Assembly (NCBI RefSeq): GCF_009730915.1
Contig: NC_052475.1
Span: 2,356,001-2,420,000 of the forward strand
Length of the DNA: 64,000 nucleotides
Direction of reading: 5' to 3'
Source of the DNA: Dioscorea cayenensis subsp. rotundata
Lineage: Eukaryota > Streptophyta > Magnoliopsida > Dioscoreales > Dioscoreaceae
In this document: positions 24,001 through 36,450 of the stretch, piece after piece
Position numbering within the stretch: position 1 is the first letter of the stretch
Layout: each line of letters opens with the position of its first letter
Program-made: the position numbers and the translations under genes
The notes under the pieces: generated by a model
Databases searched by the model: none
Seen by the model: the letters and a program-made list of their open reading frames with translations, nothing else
Told to the model about the DNA's origin: nothing

Positions 24001-25552
24001 TCTCACTGATCTTGATCGTGAAGTGGTTTTGCAATTGTTCTTGAGTGGAAGGATTCAAGTATGTGTCGCGAGCAGTTCAATGTGTTGGGGAATTTCAATG
24101 CCAGCTCACTTGGTTGTTGTCATGGGAACACAGTACTATGATGGGCGGGAGAATGCTCATACAGACTATCCGATTACTGACTTGCTACAGATGATGGGTC
24201 ATGCCAGTAGACCTCTCAAAGACAATTCTGGTAAATGTGTTATCCTGTGTCATGCTCCCAGGAAGGAGTACTACAAGAAGTTTCTTTATGAAGCATTTCC
24301 TGTCGAGAGTCAACTTCACCACTTTATCCATGACCATTTTAATGCTGAGGTGGTTGTTGGTGTTGTCGAGAACAAGCAAGATGCTGTGGATTATCTTACT
24401 TGGACTTTTATGTACCGAAGACTTACAAAGAATCCTAACTATTACAACTTACAGGGTGTTAGCCATCGCCATCTTTCAGATCACCTTTCTGATCTAGTAG
24501 AGAATGCATTGAATGACTTGGAGGCGAGCAAGTGTGTAGCTATAGAAGAGGATATGTATCTGAAACCTCTGAACCTTGGCTTGATTGCTTCTTACTATTA
24601 CATCAGTTACACCACTATTGAGCGGTTCAGTTCTTCTTTGACACCAAAAGTTAAGCTGAAGGGCCTACTGGATATTCTGGCATCGGCTGCTGAGTTTGAC
24701 CAGCTGCCTATACGGCCTGGTGAAGAAGAGTTAATAAGAAAGCTGATAAACCACCAAAGGTTCTCCTTTGAGAACCCCAGATGCACAGATCCACATGTTA
24801 AGGCAAATGCACTGCTACAAGCTCACTTCTCAAGGCACAAGGTGGTTGGAAATCTAGCAGCAGACCAGCGAGAGGTTCTTCTTTCTGCTCATCGTTTGCT
24901 TCAGGCAATGGTTGATGTAATTTCCAGCAACGGGTGGCTCAGCCTTGCGATCTCTGTTATGGAAATTAGTCAAATGGTCACTCAAGGATTGTGGGAGCGG
25001 GACTCCACGCTCCTACAGCTCCCACACTTTGACAGGGAATTGGCAAGGAAATGTCAGGAAAATCCAGGGAAAAGCATTGAGACAATCTTTGAATTGGTCG
25101 ACATGGAGGATGACCAAAGGCGGGAGCTGTTGCAGATGGATGATTCAAAGCTGCACGACATTGCCAGGTTCTGCAACCGCTTCCCTAACATCGAGATGGT
25201 TTATGAGGTGCTGGACAGCGATGACATAAGGCCTGGAGATAAAGTCACTCTGCATGTAGCCTTGGAACGTGAGCTTGAGGGTCGTTCTGAAGTAGGACCA
25301 GTGGATGCCCCCAGATATCCCAAGCCTAAAGAAGAGGGCTGGTGGCTCGTAGTGGGAGATACAAACAGCAATCAACTTCTTGCCATAAAGAGGGTAGCTC
25401 CTCAGCGGAAAGCAAAAGTCAAACTTGACTTTGACGCTCCTGCAGAACCTGGACAGGAGACTTACATGATCTACTTCATGTGTGACTCATATCTCGGGTG
25501 TGACCAGGAATACCAATTCACTATTAATGTCCAAGGCGCGGCGGAGGAATGA
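18014..25552 (+). CDS. BRR2: U5 snRNP helicase BRR2, 2171 aa
   Basis: Ski2-like RNA helicase of the U5 snRNP that unwinds U4/U6 when the spliceosome is activated. The exons are 18014-18718, 18805-21054, 21877-22266 and 22382-25552, all in phase 0. The N-terminal 400 or so residues are the acidic plug/PWI region. The first helicase cassette has APTGAGKT (533-540), DEIH (644-647), SAT (681-683) and QMLGRAGR (880-887), followed by a Sec63 unit. The second cassette has APTGSGKT (1378-1385), DELH (1484-1487), SAS (1521-1523) and QMMGHASR (1718-1725), then a second Sec63 unit ending near 2165. Motifs III and VI of cassette two are degenerate, as known for BRR2, whose C-terminal cassette is a regulatory partner. 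The length agrees with plant BRR2. The start is the first ATG after the leader. Intron 2 (21055-21876) holds a (GT)n run. Confidence 0.97.
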
Positions 25553-26411
25553 ATGAGTTGCTGATTCATATGTTTGCAGAATTGGTATTCTCCTTTGTCT
25601 AACTTTTAATTAGCATTAATGTGCAAGTAGTTTATCTTTTCTTTATTAAAGTCTTTGGATTTTTGGTGCATGAATATCTTTTCTATTCTGCTGCTTATAT
25701 GGTTCAATTCTGTAAATTTGGAAACACCTCAACATTTGAAAATGCTCCCGGATGTTTCCTTAGAACTATTTGAATGCTGGTTTTAAAGATACATTCTATA
25801 ATTTGGTCTTATATTTCAGGTTTCCTTGTTTGCAGGTTATTGTGATGTTCATTCACATATTGAAATATTGATACTGCATTATTCTTTTCAAATGCAATGA
25901 GTTATAATCATAATTTCAATTGGTGCAGGTTGTACCAATATGCGAATCGCAGGTTGATCTGAATTTGAGAATCTTCGGGATGGCATTTGACCATTTCCCA
26001 GCTCAATAGTCACCAGGGCGTTAACATGATCAGTGCCTTAACTTAATGTTCTAAGGCACAGGAGAGGATGGGAACTCGATGCATTTGTGAAATTGGTATT
26101 TCTTTGATATGCCTTTCTAACTTTTTTATCAAAAATCTATTGCGACTTTTGATGTATGAATATTATGCTTCTTGTATGAACCTATTCCAAACTGTAGCTG
26201 TTAAATTTCTGATATACCATGTTAAGGCATGATAATGCTCCACTATTAAAATGTCAGCTTTACAGATTCGGTGTATTTTTGTCTGGCTTCCCTGTTTGCT
26301 GGCTATTATGGTCAGCACATGTCCAGAACATCTGTGCAATGAGCTAGAGGTATAAGATTTAATTAGTTAAGGTTCTATGTTAAATCTTAAGATGAGAAAA
26401 ATCTCATCTTA
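25553..26411 (+). other. BRR2 3' flank with a diverged duplication
   Basis: The stop is followed by about 300 bp whose landmarks recur about 500 bp further on in the same order: AATTGGTATT, TCTAACTTTT, (G/T)TGCATGAATAT or its like, and TTCC(T/C)TGTTTGC then GGTTATTGTGATG / GGCTATTATGG. GCAG|GTTGTACC at about 25928 looks like an acceptor, so part of this may be a spliced 3'UTR. A hairpin with 9-bp arms (26388-26396 / 26403-26411, TAAGATGAG) touches the next MITE. Confidence 0.5.
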
Positions 26412-27349
26412 GGGTGCATTTGGTTCAGGGAATATGGAATAAGAATGAGGGGATGGGGATTAGAAGGGTAAATTTTTCATGTGGTAAGCTGATTTTTATT
26501 TTGGTTATTGTGTTTTAATTTGTTTTTTTTTTGTCATTATATATTAATTTGTTTTCACTGTTTGGTCACTTGGGATTTTCTGGTCAAATTTAGATGATGT
26601 GGCGGCTGGAAATGCCACGTCACTCTTTTTTTTTTTAAGTGAGTTGAGTCAGTAGCTTCTCTCCAGCTGGGATGAGAGAAAATATAAAAAAAAAAAAGAA
26701 AAAAAAGAGTGACGTGGCATTTTTGGCCGCCACGTCATTTAAATTTGGCCGGAAAACCCCAAGTGATCAACCGGTGAAAACAAATTAATATCTAATGACA
26801 AAAAAACAAATTGAAACACAATGACCAACATAGAAATCAGTATTAACACAGTGATCACATTAAAAAAATTTACCCGGGATGGGATTAAGGAGAATGGAAA
26901 TGGGAGGAATGAGAATAGTAATAAATGAGTGTTTGATTGGAAGGAATGTGAGTGTTTGATTGGAAGGAATGTGAGTGAGGAATGGCACAAAGTATGAAAG
27001 AGAAATATAATAAATTTACTTTTATATCATTTTCTATAAATAAAAAATAAATGATATGATGATTAATAATAATTAAATTTACTATATTACATGATAATTT
27101 GTTATAATAATTTGTAAAAAATAATGGATGATGGTTAATTATTATTTAAATATTTATAATTTACATTAATTATTTAAAATAAGGGTAAAAATAAGATTTT
27201 AAATATAGAATGATACTTCATGTCAAGTAATAAAATTACTTGAAGAAAATACTGTTCACTCTTTTATTGGATATCAAACAAAATCTAATAGTGTAAAGTA
27301 AAAAAATTACCATACTAATACTGATGATTCCCTTGATCGAAACACACCC
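26412..27349. mobile_element. PIF/Harbinger-like MITE of 938 bp with a nested element
   Basis: TTA flanks both ends (26409-26411, 27350-27352). The left end is GGGTGCATTTGGTTCAGGGA, and the right end reversed and complemented is GGGTGTGTTTCGATCAAGGG. The inside between 26466 and 26875 is a separate fold-back element. To its right a 23-bp unit with GAGTGTTTGATTGGAAGG is doubled at about 26927-26973. Confidence 0.75.
26466..26875. mobile_element. Nested snap-back element, 410 bp
   Basis: GGGTAAATTTTT at the left is mirrored by AAAAATTTACCC at the right. The arms match for nearly 200 bp, passing through GTCATT/TTAATTTGTTTTCAC, then CACTTGGG(A/G)TTTTC, then ATGCCACGTCACTC near the centre. TIRs of this kind suggest a Mutator-like MITE, but no clean 9-bp target duplication is seen. 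The flanks GGGATGGGGATTA and GGGATGGGATTA are alike but not directly adjacent on the left. Confidence 0.6.
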
Positions 27350-27773
27350 TTAATATCCAATTCAAGTGGCATTTGGGCATCTATAAAATTTGGTTAATAT
27401 AGAGATACACTGTTAAACAACACATCTAAGTTAATGCTTCAATTGAACAACAACAATAAAATGACAAATGACAATTGCATGTGGTTCATCCAATTTTTTT
27501 TTTTTTTAATATAAACTAAGACAATTGCCTTGCTGAACAAACTGAAGAATTGAAATGTGGTATATGTTACCAAGGGTGCATGGTAGCCAGCGCCAAACTA
27601 ATTCCCCCTTTTCAATGACGGAGGACACAAGATTGTTGCAGCTATTGATCATCGCTCCTCATTGACCAGAGAGTAGTAAGGACCCTTTCCTACTACACAA
27701 AATAGAATCTCATGATCAAGCATCTTGGCTTTTAAGACTCTTTATTGATTGGCATTCCTGACAACATGCCAAT

Positions 27774-30700
27774 CTATTTTGTCAGCACAACAGGAACAGA
27801 GGATTGATGTTTACCATCTCTGCCTTTTTGGCTACTGGCCATTGTTGGTTCTTGAGTTGCATTGTCCAATGCTGCTTCTTCGTCTCTCTCTTTGTTCTGT
27901 GCTCCTTCCTCAACGCCCTCACCGAGGGCCGGATGGACATCTTCTTTAGAACCCCTGTTTTTAAATAATGAAAATGTGAATGTAAAGTGCACCTTTTGAT
28001 AAAAAGAGAGTTGTCTGTGAAATTCAATTGTGAGATGAATGAGTACCCCGAATAAATAAGTAACCCTACGGCAACACCTGCAAAAGCTATGAAGTACATC
28101 CAATCAACCTGCAATATGTTTTAAGGGATGTTCAGTTTGGTAAGTTTATCCAAAAATAAGGCAATGTTTTAGAAGAGACTAGATGGCTTAATAAACTCAT
28201 GACCTTCTCATGATAAGCAAAGATGCGGATGAGAACAGCCCACATGTCAGATGTAAGCAAAGAGAGGTTTAACATGGTTGAACCGCTCAGCTGCAGAAAA
28301 GATGGACAAGATACCATTACGAAGCAACCGAATAAAATAAAGAGAAACTGGTAACTGTTTCATTTTGCAAGCATTAGTTTGTCCAACAATTTTAAGACTT
28401 TCTTTTGGTTGTACATTGGGATATGTATCATAGACATATTCCAATATTTTGCCATTAAGTTGCTATACAAGACAATTGAGTGACTTGCCCTATTCTTTTA
28501 TTCAAAGAATGCATCAAGATGTGTAAATATGAGATACACAGTATCACATTAAGGAAACATATTAAAGATGCGACTATGAGACATCTTGTATCATATTAAG
28601 CAGGTAGAGCAGCTGCAGATTCCCAATCAAACAAAAAAATTTGGACTTAGATTTGTTCCACGAATTGAAGTAATGAGATGCAGACATGCATCAGCATTCT
28701 GGAACATACCTTAAGCACAATTGGAACAGTGGAGTAAAACAAAAACATCGCTAGTGCAAAACCAACAAAAGGTATTGCCTGCAAAAAACAAAAAGGTGAC
28801 CAAAAAAAAAAAAATGACAGAGAAATCAAATCTCAGCCATCTTTTAAGATTTACAGTCTCCAAATATTTAATGAGGGTCAAGAGGGACAAACTTACTGCA
28901 CCAGCTGTCCAATGGATAGATTTAAGCTCCTGTCGCTCAAGTATGCTTCTATCATACAAAATTAAGGGAAAAAGGTTTGATTATTAAGCAATTGATCACA
29001 TTCATAAATATCACAATAACAACAGAAGCATCACGCTAAGGACAGTTGATCAGCATGACCCTGACCATATGACTACCACAACCTAAGATACAAGCACAAG
29101 GTGCTTACAAAACTAGTCCTCCCAGTCCCAGATAAACAAAGAACAAACTTTATCTTTAAATTTATGAATGGCGTAGCAGTGGCTTCCTTAGCTTGTAGAG
29201 TTCAATAACAACTAACATTTTCTAGATGATTCATATAAAATCAGCAAACATTAAGTTAAATTAAATAAAACCTTCATCCACCAAACATTATTAGTCTCAC
29301 ATGATCTATATGAGGTCATGCCAAGACAAAAATAGAATCACAGCAAGTTCAATGCTTGCTGTCCCACATAATTCGATAAGTGGCCTAAAACAAGTAAGTG
29401 TAATCAAAGAAAAATTTGGGTATATTTATCGGTAAGGATACATTTGACAAGCACTAACAATTGCTCCAAACAAACCTAGCATTGCCATCAGTTCTATTCT
29501 GTCACCCTCCTTCACCAAAAATTCCTGAGGGGAACACAAAAATTTAATAGTAAGTCCCCAAGTGTCAGGTATAAAGAAAAAAATGCAATGATCAACCAAG
29601 AGAGGTAAGAGAAATATCCACTTTCTTAACATTAAGAAAAATAGCCGCCAACCACCAAACAAAAAAAAGACTATAAATGGCATCAGGCATGATAACTCTC
29701 CAGCTCTCAGGAGCAAGCCAAGGCATGGCAAATTTCAGTTTGGTATATGGTACAATATTATATTTATTCTCCTAAAAGTAGGAAAGCATCTACAGGGGTT
29801 ATAGGTGGAGTTGAGAGCATTTTTAAAAACTAGGAGTTGATAAAAAAAGGAATGCAGAATCAGATGCAGTTTGACTAGAAAAAGAAAAAGCTTTAAATAG
29901 GCCATGTCTAAAGCAAATGGCATAAATCATACTGGAATATAATTTCAAAGTCAAAGACTCAAACATATGCTTTTCATCATAAAAAAGCATTTATTAGAAA
30001 ACAATGTCATCATATGAATTAGGAGACATAGTACCTTACCTCACTAACATTACTAATTGCATATAGCATGGACCCACCAATGACAAGCATATCACCTTTA
30101 ATTGGGTTGCTTCCTCCTTCAAGACCAAAGTAGCAAGAAAATGAAAAAAAGAGAGGGTAAGATTGCATGAAATGATACATAATAACCTAATTTAATTTCC
30201 AGACTTTTAGAAGCAATTGCAATTACTTTACTAACACTTGGCATGATACTGATCTATGGTACATGAACTATTGAATTGACCACTGAATGAAATAATTAAG
30301 GGCAGGCAAGTGGAATATAAACTAATGAAAGGAGAATTTAAGCACATTTCAATGTGGTGGAACGTGTTACGAAGATAACATGACAGGAATTAATTCAATT
30401 CTATTCCTACAACTGCTGACCTTCGTAAGTTTGAACTTTGAATCATGAAATTCATAAATCAAAACTGGAATGTTTACCTGATCTGTCACTTGAATGCACA
30501 TCGGAGAACACAACCATTACAAGGCCAGCAACACATATAGCTACACCAACAAACTTGCGGAGTCTGTATTTAGTCTTCAAAAAAAACCAGGTAAGGAATA
30601 TCACAGATGGTATTGTCCAGCAATCCAAAAGCATGACGCTTGTCAAAGAGGTGTATTGGTAAGCCTTAACCACTGCAAACAATAAGCAGATTTAAAGAGC

Positions 30701-31460
30701 CCGTTCACTTAGCTAGCAATAACAGTAAGTTTAGGTAGATGAACCAGCTGAGATAAATATACTCCAAAAATCACAGATGTTTAAATACATAGGCTCCATT
30801 AACAAATTTTAGAAATCAAACACAAAATCGGACAGGACTCTGCAATCCATTGCTGCAGAACCCTATAAAAACAATAAAATTTATTCATCAATTCACCAAA
30901 GAAAAGGTACTCACCAAGAAAATTTGCTTCCACATCAATAATAGCCAGTACCAAGTAATAGTACCATTTCATCTGCACAAAAAAAATAAAATAAAATAAA
31001 ATAACATAAATCCAATCCAATCCAATCAAAACATATCTATATCGGATTGTTGCTTAAGATTTATCTCAAATTTCAAAAATCCAATTCTTCTGAAGTTTCG
31101 TGCTATGACAATGACTGAAAACAAAGAAAATGGGAGAAATTTTAGAAATACCTGAAGCGCCCTCTTCCGATGAATCAACAAACCACCATAAACGATCGCC
31201 AAGAGCACATAATTCAAGAACGACTGCGAAGTCGGAGCATCAATCCCTGAACCAACCAAAACCAACAACACACCAATTCCCACCAAACCTCATCCAAGCA
31301 GAGAAAATCCAAAGAATCAAAAGAAAAACGCAACAAAACCTTGTCGAGAGAGCTCGGATGAGGAGAATCCCGTGGATGTAATCAAAAGGGAAACGAACTG
31401 GCCAAGCCCCAGTCCAATAAGCGTCGTCTTTGACCAAAATCCATCGAAGTTCATCCCCAT
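27774..31460 (-). CDS. SLC35F/DUF914 solute transporter, 359 aa
   Basis: Multi-span membrane protein of the drug/metabolite transporter superfamily (SLC35F1/F2/F6-like, DUF914). The substrate is unknown in plants. The eleven exons, 5' to 3', are 31460-31340, 31246-31152, 30972-30915, 30672-30478, 30116-30040, 29524-29442, 28948-28897, 28778-28710, 28290-28204, 28108-28047 and 27954-27774. All junctions are GT-AG and in phase, totalling 1080 nt. Recognisable stretches are KTTLIGLGLGQFVSLLITST (TM1), TSLTSVMLLDCWTIP, GDRIELMAMLGLFG, ELKSIHWTAGA and MLNLSLLTSDMWAVLIR. The tail is hydrophilic and acidic (EGVEEGAQNKERDEEAA) and probably cytosolic. MGM offers a second Met two codons later as an alternative start. 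A poly(A) signal AATAAA lies about 30 bases past the stop. Confidence 0.95.
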
Positions 31461-32621
31461 CTCTCTCCGATTCCAAAGCCCTAATGAAACCCTAGAAAAA
31501 TTCTCTAGACGAGCATGAGAGAGAACCGAAGTGATGAGACGGAGAGAAGAGAGTGTTCGTTTGTTGATCGCCGGGAAAATGAGAATGGGTTCTTTGGGAT
31601 TTTAAAAGGATGAGAATGGACGGCTGAGATTGGAAATTGAGTGAGTTACGGAAAGGGACGGACAACGACCATTGGAAGTGGAATTCGGAAAAAGAGGTTG
31701 GAAAAAAAGGAAGTGAGAGAATCCAGAACTCAACTCACCATAGAATTGGTTTCTCATCGCTGCTTTTTGGCCTTTGTGATGCTGCGCTCTGTTTTATTAT
31801 TATTATTATTATTATTATAGGTTTTATTTCTTAAAAAATTTTATTAAATTTTTTTTTTTAGTTTATTAGCACCGGTTCTGCCCGGTGTTTTTGTTCTTAT
31901 TAAAGATATAAATTCAAATTTCAGCTCACTTAGAATAAGAGTATAGTTATGTTGAGATAATAATTTTATATCTGTGTACACCTAAATAATTTGTCCACAT
32001 CTTATTAAAAATAAAATTAATAAAAAATACTATTAAATTATAAAAAATTTAAACACTTGCTCACTCTGTTCGACTTCAATTTTAATATATTATTTAAACG
32101 TAATAATAAAAAATATGTACTTTTAGAATTAACAATAACAATATTACTTCTACAAATATATCCGACTATCCTTGTTATTTATAATTTTGGCTAAATATAT
32201 ATTAATGTTTTTAAAATCTCATAAATTAATAAAAAAAAAAGTAAAAGAAAATTTCTCAAACGAGACATGGCATTAAAACATACAAATAAATATGCCTAAA
32301 TTACTAGAATTAATATCCATTTTCAAATAATAATTCAGTGTGAAATTCTCCAAATTCATAATTTTTAATTATTGAAAATTAATAATAAAAAAACAGAAAT
32401 CCAAAATGAGATGATCTATATCACTTACTCATAATATCTACAAAGTAAATTCCAAATTTTAACGTATCTAACATAGCTATGATTTAAAATCTACACCAAA
32501 TGCATTGACCATTAAGGCCCCCTACATCCTCTAGCCACCATCACCCACCACCACCATCACCCGCGCACATAATAAAACTCTCTGCATATTTCATTAACAT
32601 TTAACACCACCATCCACGCAC

Positions 32622-32665
<44 letters not shown>

Positions 32666-32743
32666 CCAAAACCAGATGAGTCAAAGATCATAATCTTTAT
32701 TTAAAAAATTGATTTATTGATTGATTATATATATATATATATA

Positions 32744-32950
32744 GGGAAATAGTAATTTATGGACGTTCCTAGATTATTGTTATCTAAGGACATCTCTCTT
32801 ACAACTGTTGGATCATCATCCATTGATTGTTTATTTATATAAATATTGTACACTTTTTGTTGTTTATAATTACTATAGGACACTGTAGGACGTGTTTTGC
32901 ACTGTTTATAATGATGAGACAGCTACTGTAGATGTCCTAGAAAATTGATC

Positions 32951-32953
<3 letters not shown>
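32744..32953. mobile_element. TA-embedded element related to the one at 4244
   Basis: (TA)n flanks both sides. The left end reads TATGGACGTTCCTAG then ATCTAAGGACATC and ACAACTGTTGGATCATCATC, which lines up with TATGTACGT(C/T)C(T/A)TAG, TCTAAGGATGTT and ACAACCGTCTG of the element at 4244-4548. The right end carries the mirrored word GATGTCCTAG. It has no coding potential. Confidence 0.5.
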
Positions 32954-33012
<59 letters not shown>

Positions 33013-33454
33013 CTTTTTAACTATAGTCATTTAAGTAAAATATTAAACATATAATTTATGTCATTTCTTGTGGGTCTATTTTAAATTTTAAAAGGAAAAT
33101 AAATATTTTAATGATAGAAATATCAACTAGAATGGTTGGTTTAAATCTAAATCTAAGTCTAAATCAATTTATTTTAAATTAATCAAAATAAATTTAAATT
33201 AGCATCATCACCACTAAACTCAGCAATATCTACATTTTAGAATATTTGAAAAACTGTTTCATCAACCTCATGCTTTACAAATTCCAAAATTGACAAATGA
33301 AAGTAATATAAAGAAAAACTTCACCCAAAATTAGTCAAGCATGGATGGATATTCCCATTGATTTCTGGACAAGATAAAATAAAGGTATATATCCCTAGAA
33401 ATTATATAATAACATTGGAATTTCGTATGTATTCCTCACACCCATTTGACAGGA

Positions 33455-33458
33455 TATA

Positions 33459-33502
<44 letters not shown>

Positions 33503-33521
33503 TATTATTATTATTATTATA
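33455..33521. repeat. Composite (TA)n-(ATA)n-(ATT)n palindromic microsatellite
   Basis: A (TA)n tract runs into ATA repeats that switch to ATT repeats near 33501. The two trinucleotide halves are reverse complements of each other and form a perfect hairpin of roughly 18-bp arms. Confidence 0.8.
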
Positions 33522-34548
33522 ATTTAATAGGATGAGTTTTCATTCATGACAAGGCAATAAGGTCAACATAGCGAGCTAGGCAAGGAGCATTTCAGAAAAA
33601 AATTTAAAATTGAATTTTTTTGGTTTATTATAATTTTTTTATTTTTTAACTGTTTGAATCATTACATAAAATATGCTATGAATTTGTTTTAAATTAATAT
33701 CCTATCGATTTTGTTATACTGAATTGATTTTATTTAAGAATTCAAGAAAAGGTTATTCGTGGATTGAAAAAATTAAAACTATTACTAAGCCTTCAGATAG
33801 GTATGGGTGTTATTTTAATTTTCTTTAACAAACAAATTATTTTGTTTATTTTAAATCTATACTCCATCTAACCCTAATGTTTTATTTATTAAAAATAATT
33901 ATATTATATATGATGACATAAGGCATGGGTAACCACTGCTTCCATGGGTGGACCACCCATGGCTTTCAAAGCTATTAAAAGTAATAAAATAAATTTTAAA
34001 ATATGAATCAATTATCAACCTAAGATATTTTCATGATCTTTGTTAATATTTTAAAGAAAGTTGATAAATTAAAAAAAAAAAAAAATCTAAAGCAACTTTT
34101 ATAGATAAAATTTGTAGCGAAAATTTCACTAAACTGGTTTGCTTCTTTATCGACTCGATACTTGTGATTTTAGTTTCAACACTTTAGTACGCTGTAATTT
34201 AAACCGCTTAAAAAAATACATCAAAACGCATAATTCCGTTAATATTTGCTAACATGGTATAAAAATATATTTGATTTTAGTGTCTTGCCTTTATTTATAT
34301 TATTTAGAACCTATATTAATTACAAACCATTCAAGTCTACTTCTGATTATGATTTAAATGATTTTTAAATGCTATATAAATAAACATGAATAGTTTTTAA
34401 AAAAATACTACGTAAAAAGTTCTGAATAGTTTTTAAATAGTATATATTTTAGTAATGTAAATAATAACAAAAAAAATAAATTCATGTTTATTTTTATGAC
34501 AAGTATTAACAGGATTAAGTGTTTTAAGGACGTTATATAAATCATTTA

Positions 34549-35774
34549 GGTTGTGTTTGGATGAAGGGATTTGGTACTATTGGCATGGGATTAATTGCTA
34601 ATAGGGATATATACCTATGTTTGGGTGTTTTATTATTAGCTTAGTAACGAGCATTGTAAGTAATTGTATGGTGCATAGTAAAGGAATTTGATTACCCCCA
34701 AAATTGGTGGGCATAGAGGAGAATAAACACTATTGATAGTAAAATAACATTTTTACCCCATAGTTAAGATTTAATTAAATAATAATTATTAATTTAAATA
34801 ACTAATTATAATAATTAAAGTAAATAATAATTAATATAAATTGAGCCATTTAAGTATTATAACAATTAAAGTGAAATGACAGTTTTGCCCCTACATAGAT
34901 TTAATTAAATAAAATAATTAATAAAAGTATTTAATTATGATAAGTAAAGTGAAATGACATTTTTGCCCCTAGTTAAGACTTAATTAAATAATAATAATTA
35001 ATTTAAATAACTAATAATAATAATAAAATTAAATTATAATAAACATAAATTGAGTCATTTAAATATTATAATAACTAAAATAAATAATAACTAATAAGAA
35101 TTATTTACTATACAAATTATATTATAATAATTAAGGTGAAATGACAATTTTGCCCCTATATAGATTTAATTAAATAAAATACTTAGTAAAAGTATTTAAT
35201 CATTTAATTAAAGTGAAATGACAATTTTGTCCCTCATTGAGATTTAATTAAATAATATTTATTAATTTAAATAACTAATTATAATAATTAAAGTAAATTA
35301 TATTGAACATAAATTGAGTCATTTAAATATTATAATAATTAAAATAAATAAAAATTAACAAGAATTGTGTAATATACATATACATTATAATAATTAAACC
35401 GAAATGACTTTTTTGCCCTTACATAGATTTAATTAAATAAAATAGTTAATAAAAGTATTTAATTATGGTAATTAAAGTGAAATTACACTTTTACACATTA
35501 AATTATTTAATTGGTTAATGATAAAAAAATTATTTATTCTAAATATTTAATTATATGTAATTATTTTATATATTAATTTATCATTACTTATATTAAGGAC
35601 ATTAAAATAATTTACATACAACTCTTTATGTCATTTTTTCCATTCCCAATATTTATTCCTTCCAACCAAACACCTTTTTCGTTATCATTACCATTACTTT
35701 TTCCATTACCATTACCATTATTTTTCCCATTCCCATTACCATTACCATTTCTATTCCGTGATCCAAACGGACTC
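34549..35774. mobile_element. PIF/Harbinger-like MITE, 1226 bp, with inner tandem repeat
   Basis: TTA flanks both ends (34546-34548, 35775-35777). The left end GGTTGTGTTTGGATGAAGG pairs with GAGTCCGTTTGGATCACGG from the right end. The word TTTTGCCCC recurs at 34883, 34961, 35148, 35225 (one change) and 35410 (one change), so a unit of about 264 bp with two sub-units is repeated about 2.5 times. The right end has a CCATTACCATTACC run. There is no coding frame. Confidence 0.8.
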
Positions 35775-35997
35775 TTAAATCATTAAGGTGCTAAAACTCA
35801 AACTATAAATCTGAAATTAATAAAGACACAAGGTATTTTTGTGAAATTTCCCCAAATTTTTAATGCTACTTTGAGTTAAAAAAAATTAAAAATTATATTT
35901 CAAAATATTTATATTATTATTACTTATACATTTGCTTTTACATAAAACTACATTTTCATAATTTTTTAATGATATATATTTTCACATACAAGTATAG

Positions 35998-36048
<51 letters not shown>

Positions 36049-36374
36049 TTCTTTATTTTATAAAAATAATTTTCTATTTATACCTCACTAGATTCTCCCA
36101 ACAATTTAAAAAAATATTTAAACATCGTTAATGAATTTTATTTCAAATTTTGTTATTCTTTTAAAAAAACCTATGAAGTATTTGTTATTGTGAAATCACA
36201 CACATATATACATAGATGCATGAGTGTGGAGTACAATCATAAGTTTAACAAACATTTATAATTTCATCTTACATGAAATTTATGTTTAATCTCGGGTTTT
36301 CAATGAAACAAATACTGTGTAAAGAGACCATAGGTTAACACGACTTTGGCATGTTTTTATATTTTTAAAAATGA

Positions 36375-36428
<54 letters not shown>

Positions 36429-36450
36429 CTTACTTTTAAAGAATCTCCAC
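35775..36450. other. AT-rich spacer with (AAT)n and (ATT)n
   Basis: No gene is seen. (AAT)n lies at about 35999-36045 and (ATT)n at about 36377-36425. Confidence 0.7.

Larger units (their letters stand above)
31600..34548. other. AT-rich intergenic region with many microsatellites
   Basis: No gene is seen. It holds (TTA)n at about 31796-31819, (AAT)n at about 32626-32662, the TA-embedded element at 32744-32953, a long (TA)n to about 33013, the composite repeat at 33455-33520, and a 21-base palindrome, CCATGGGTGG-A-CCACCCATGG, at 33942-33962. Confidence 0.6.

Noticed and set aside
27782-28114. 110-codon minus-strand frame across SLC35F exons 10 and 11
   Set aside because: It reads through the intron. 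The spliced frame gives the family-like tail instead.
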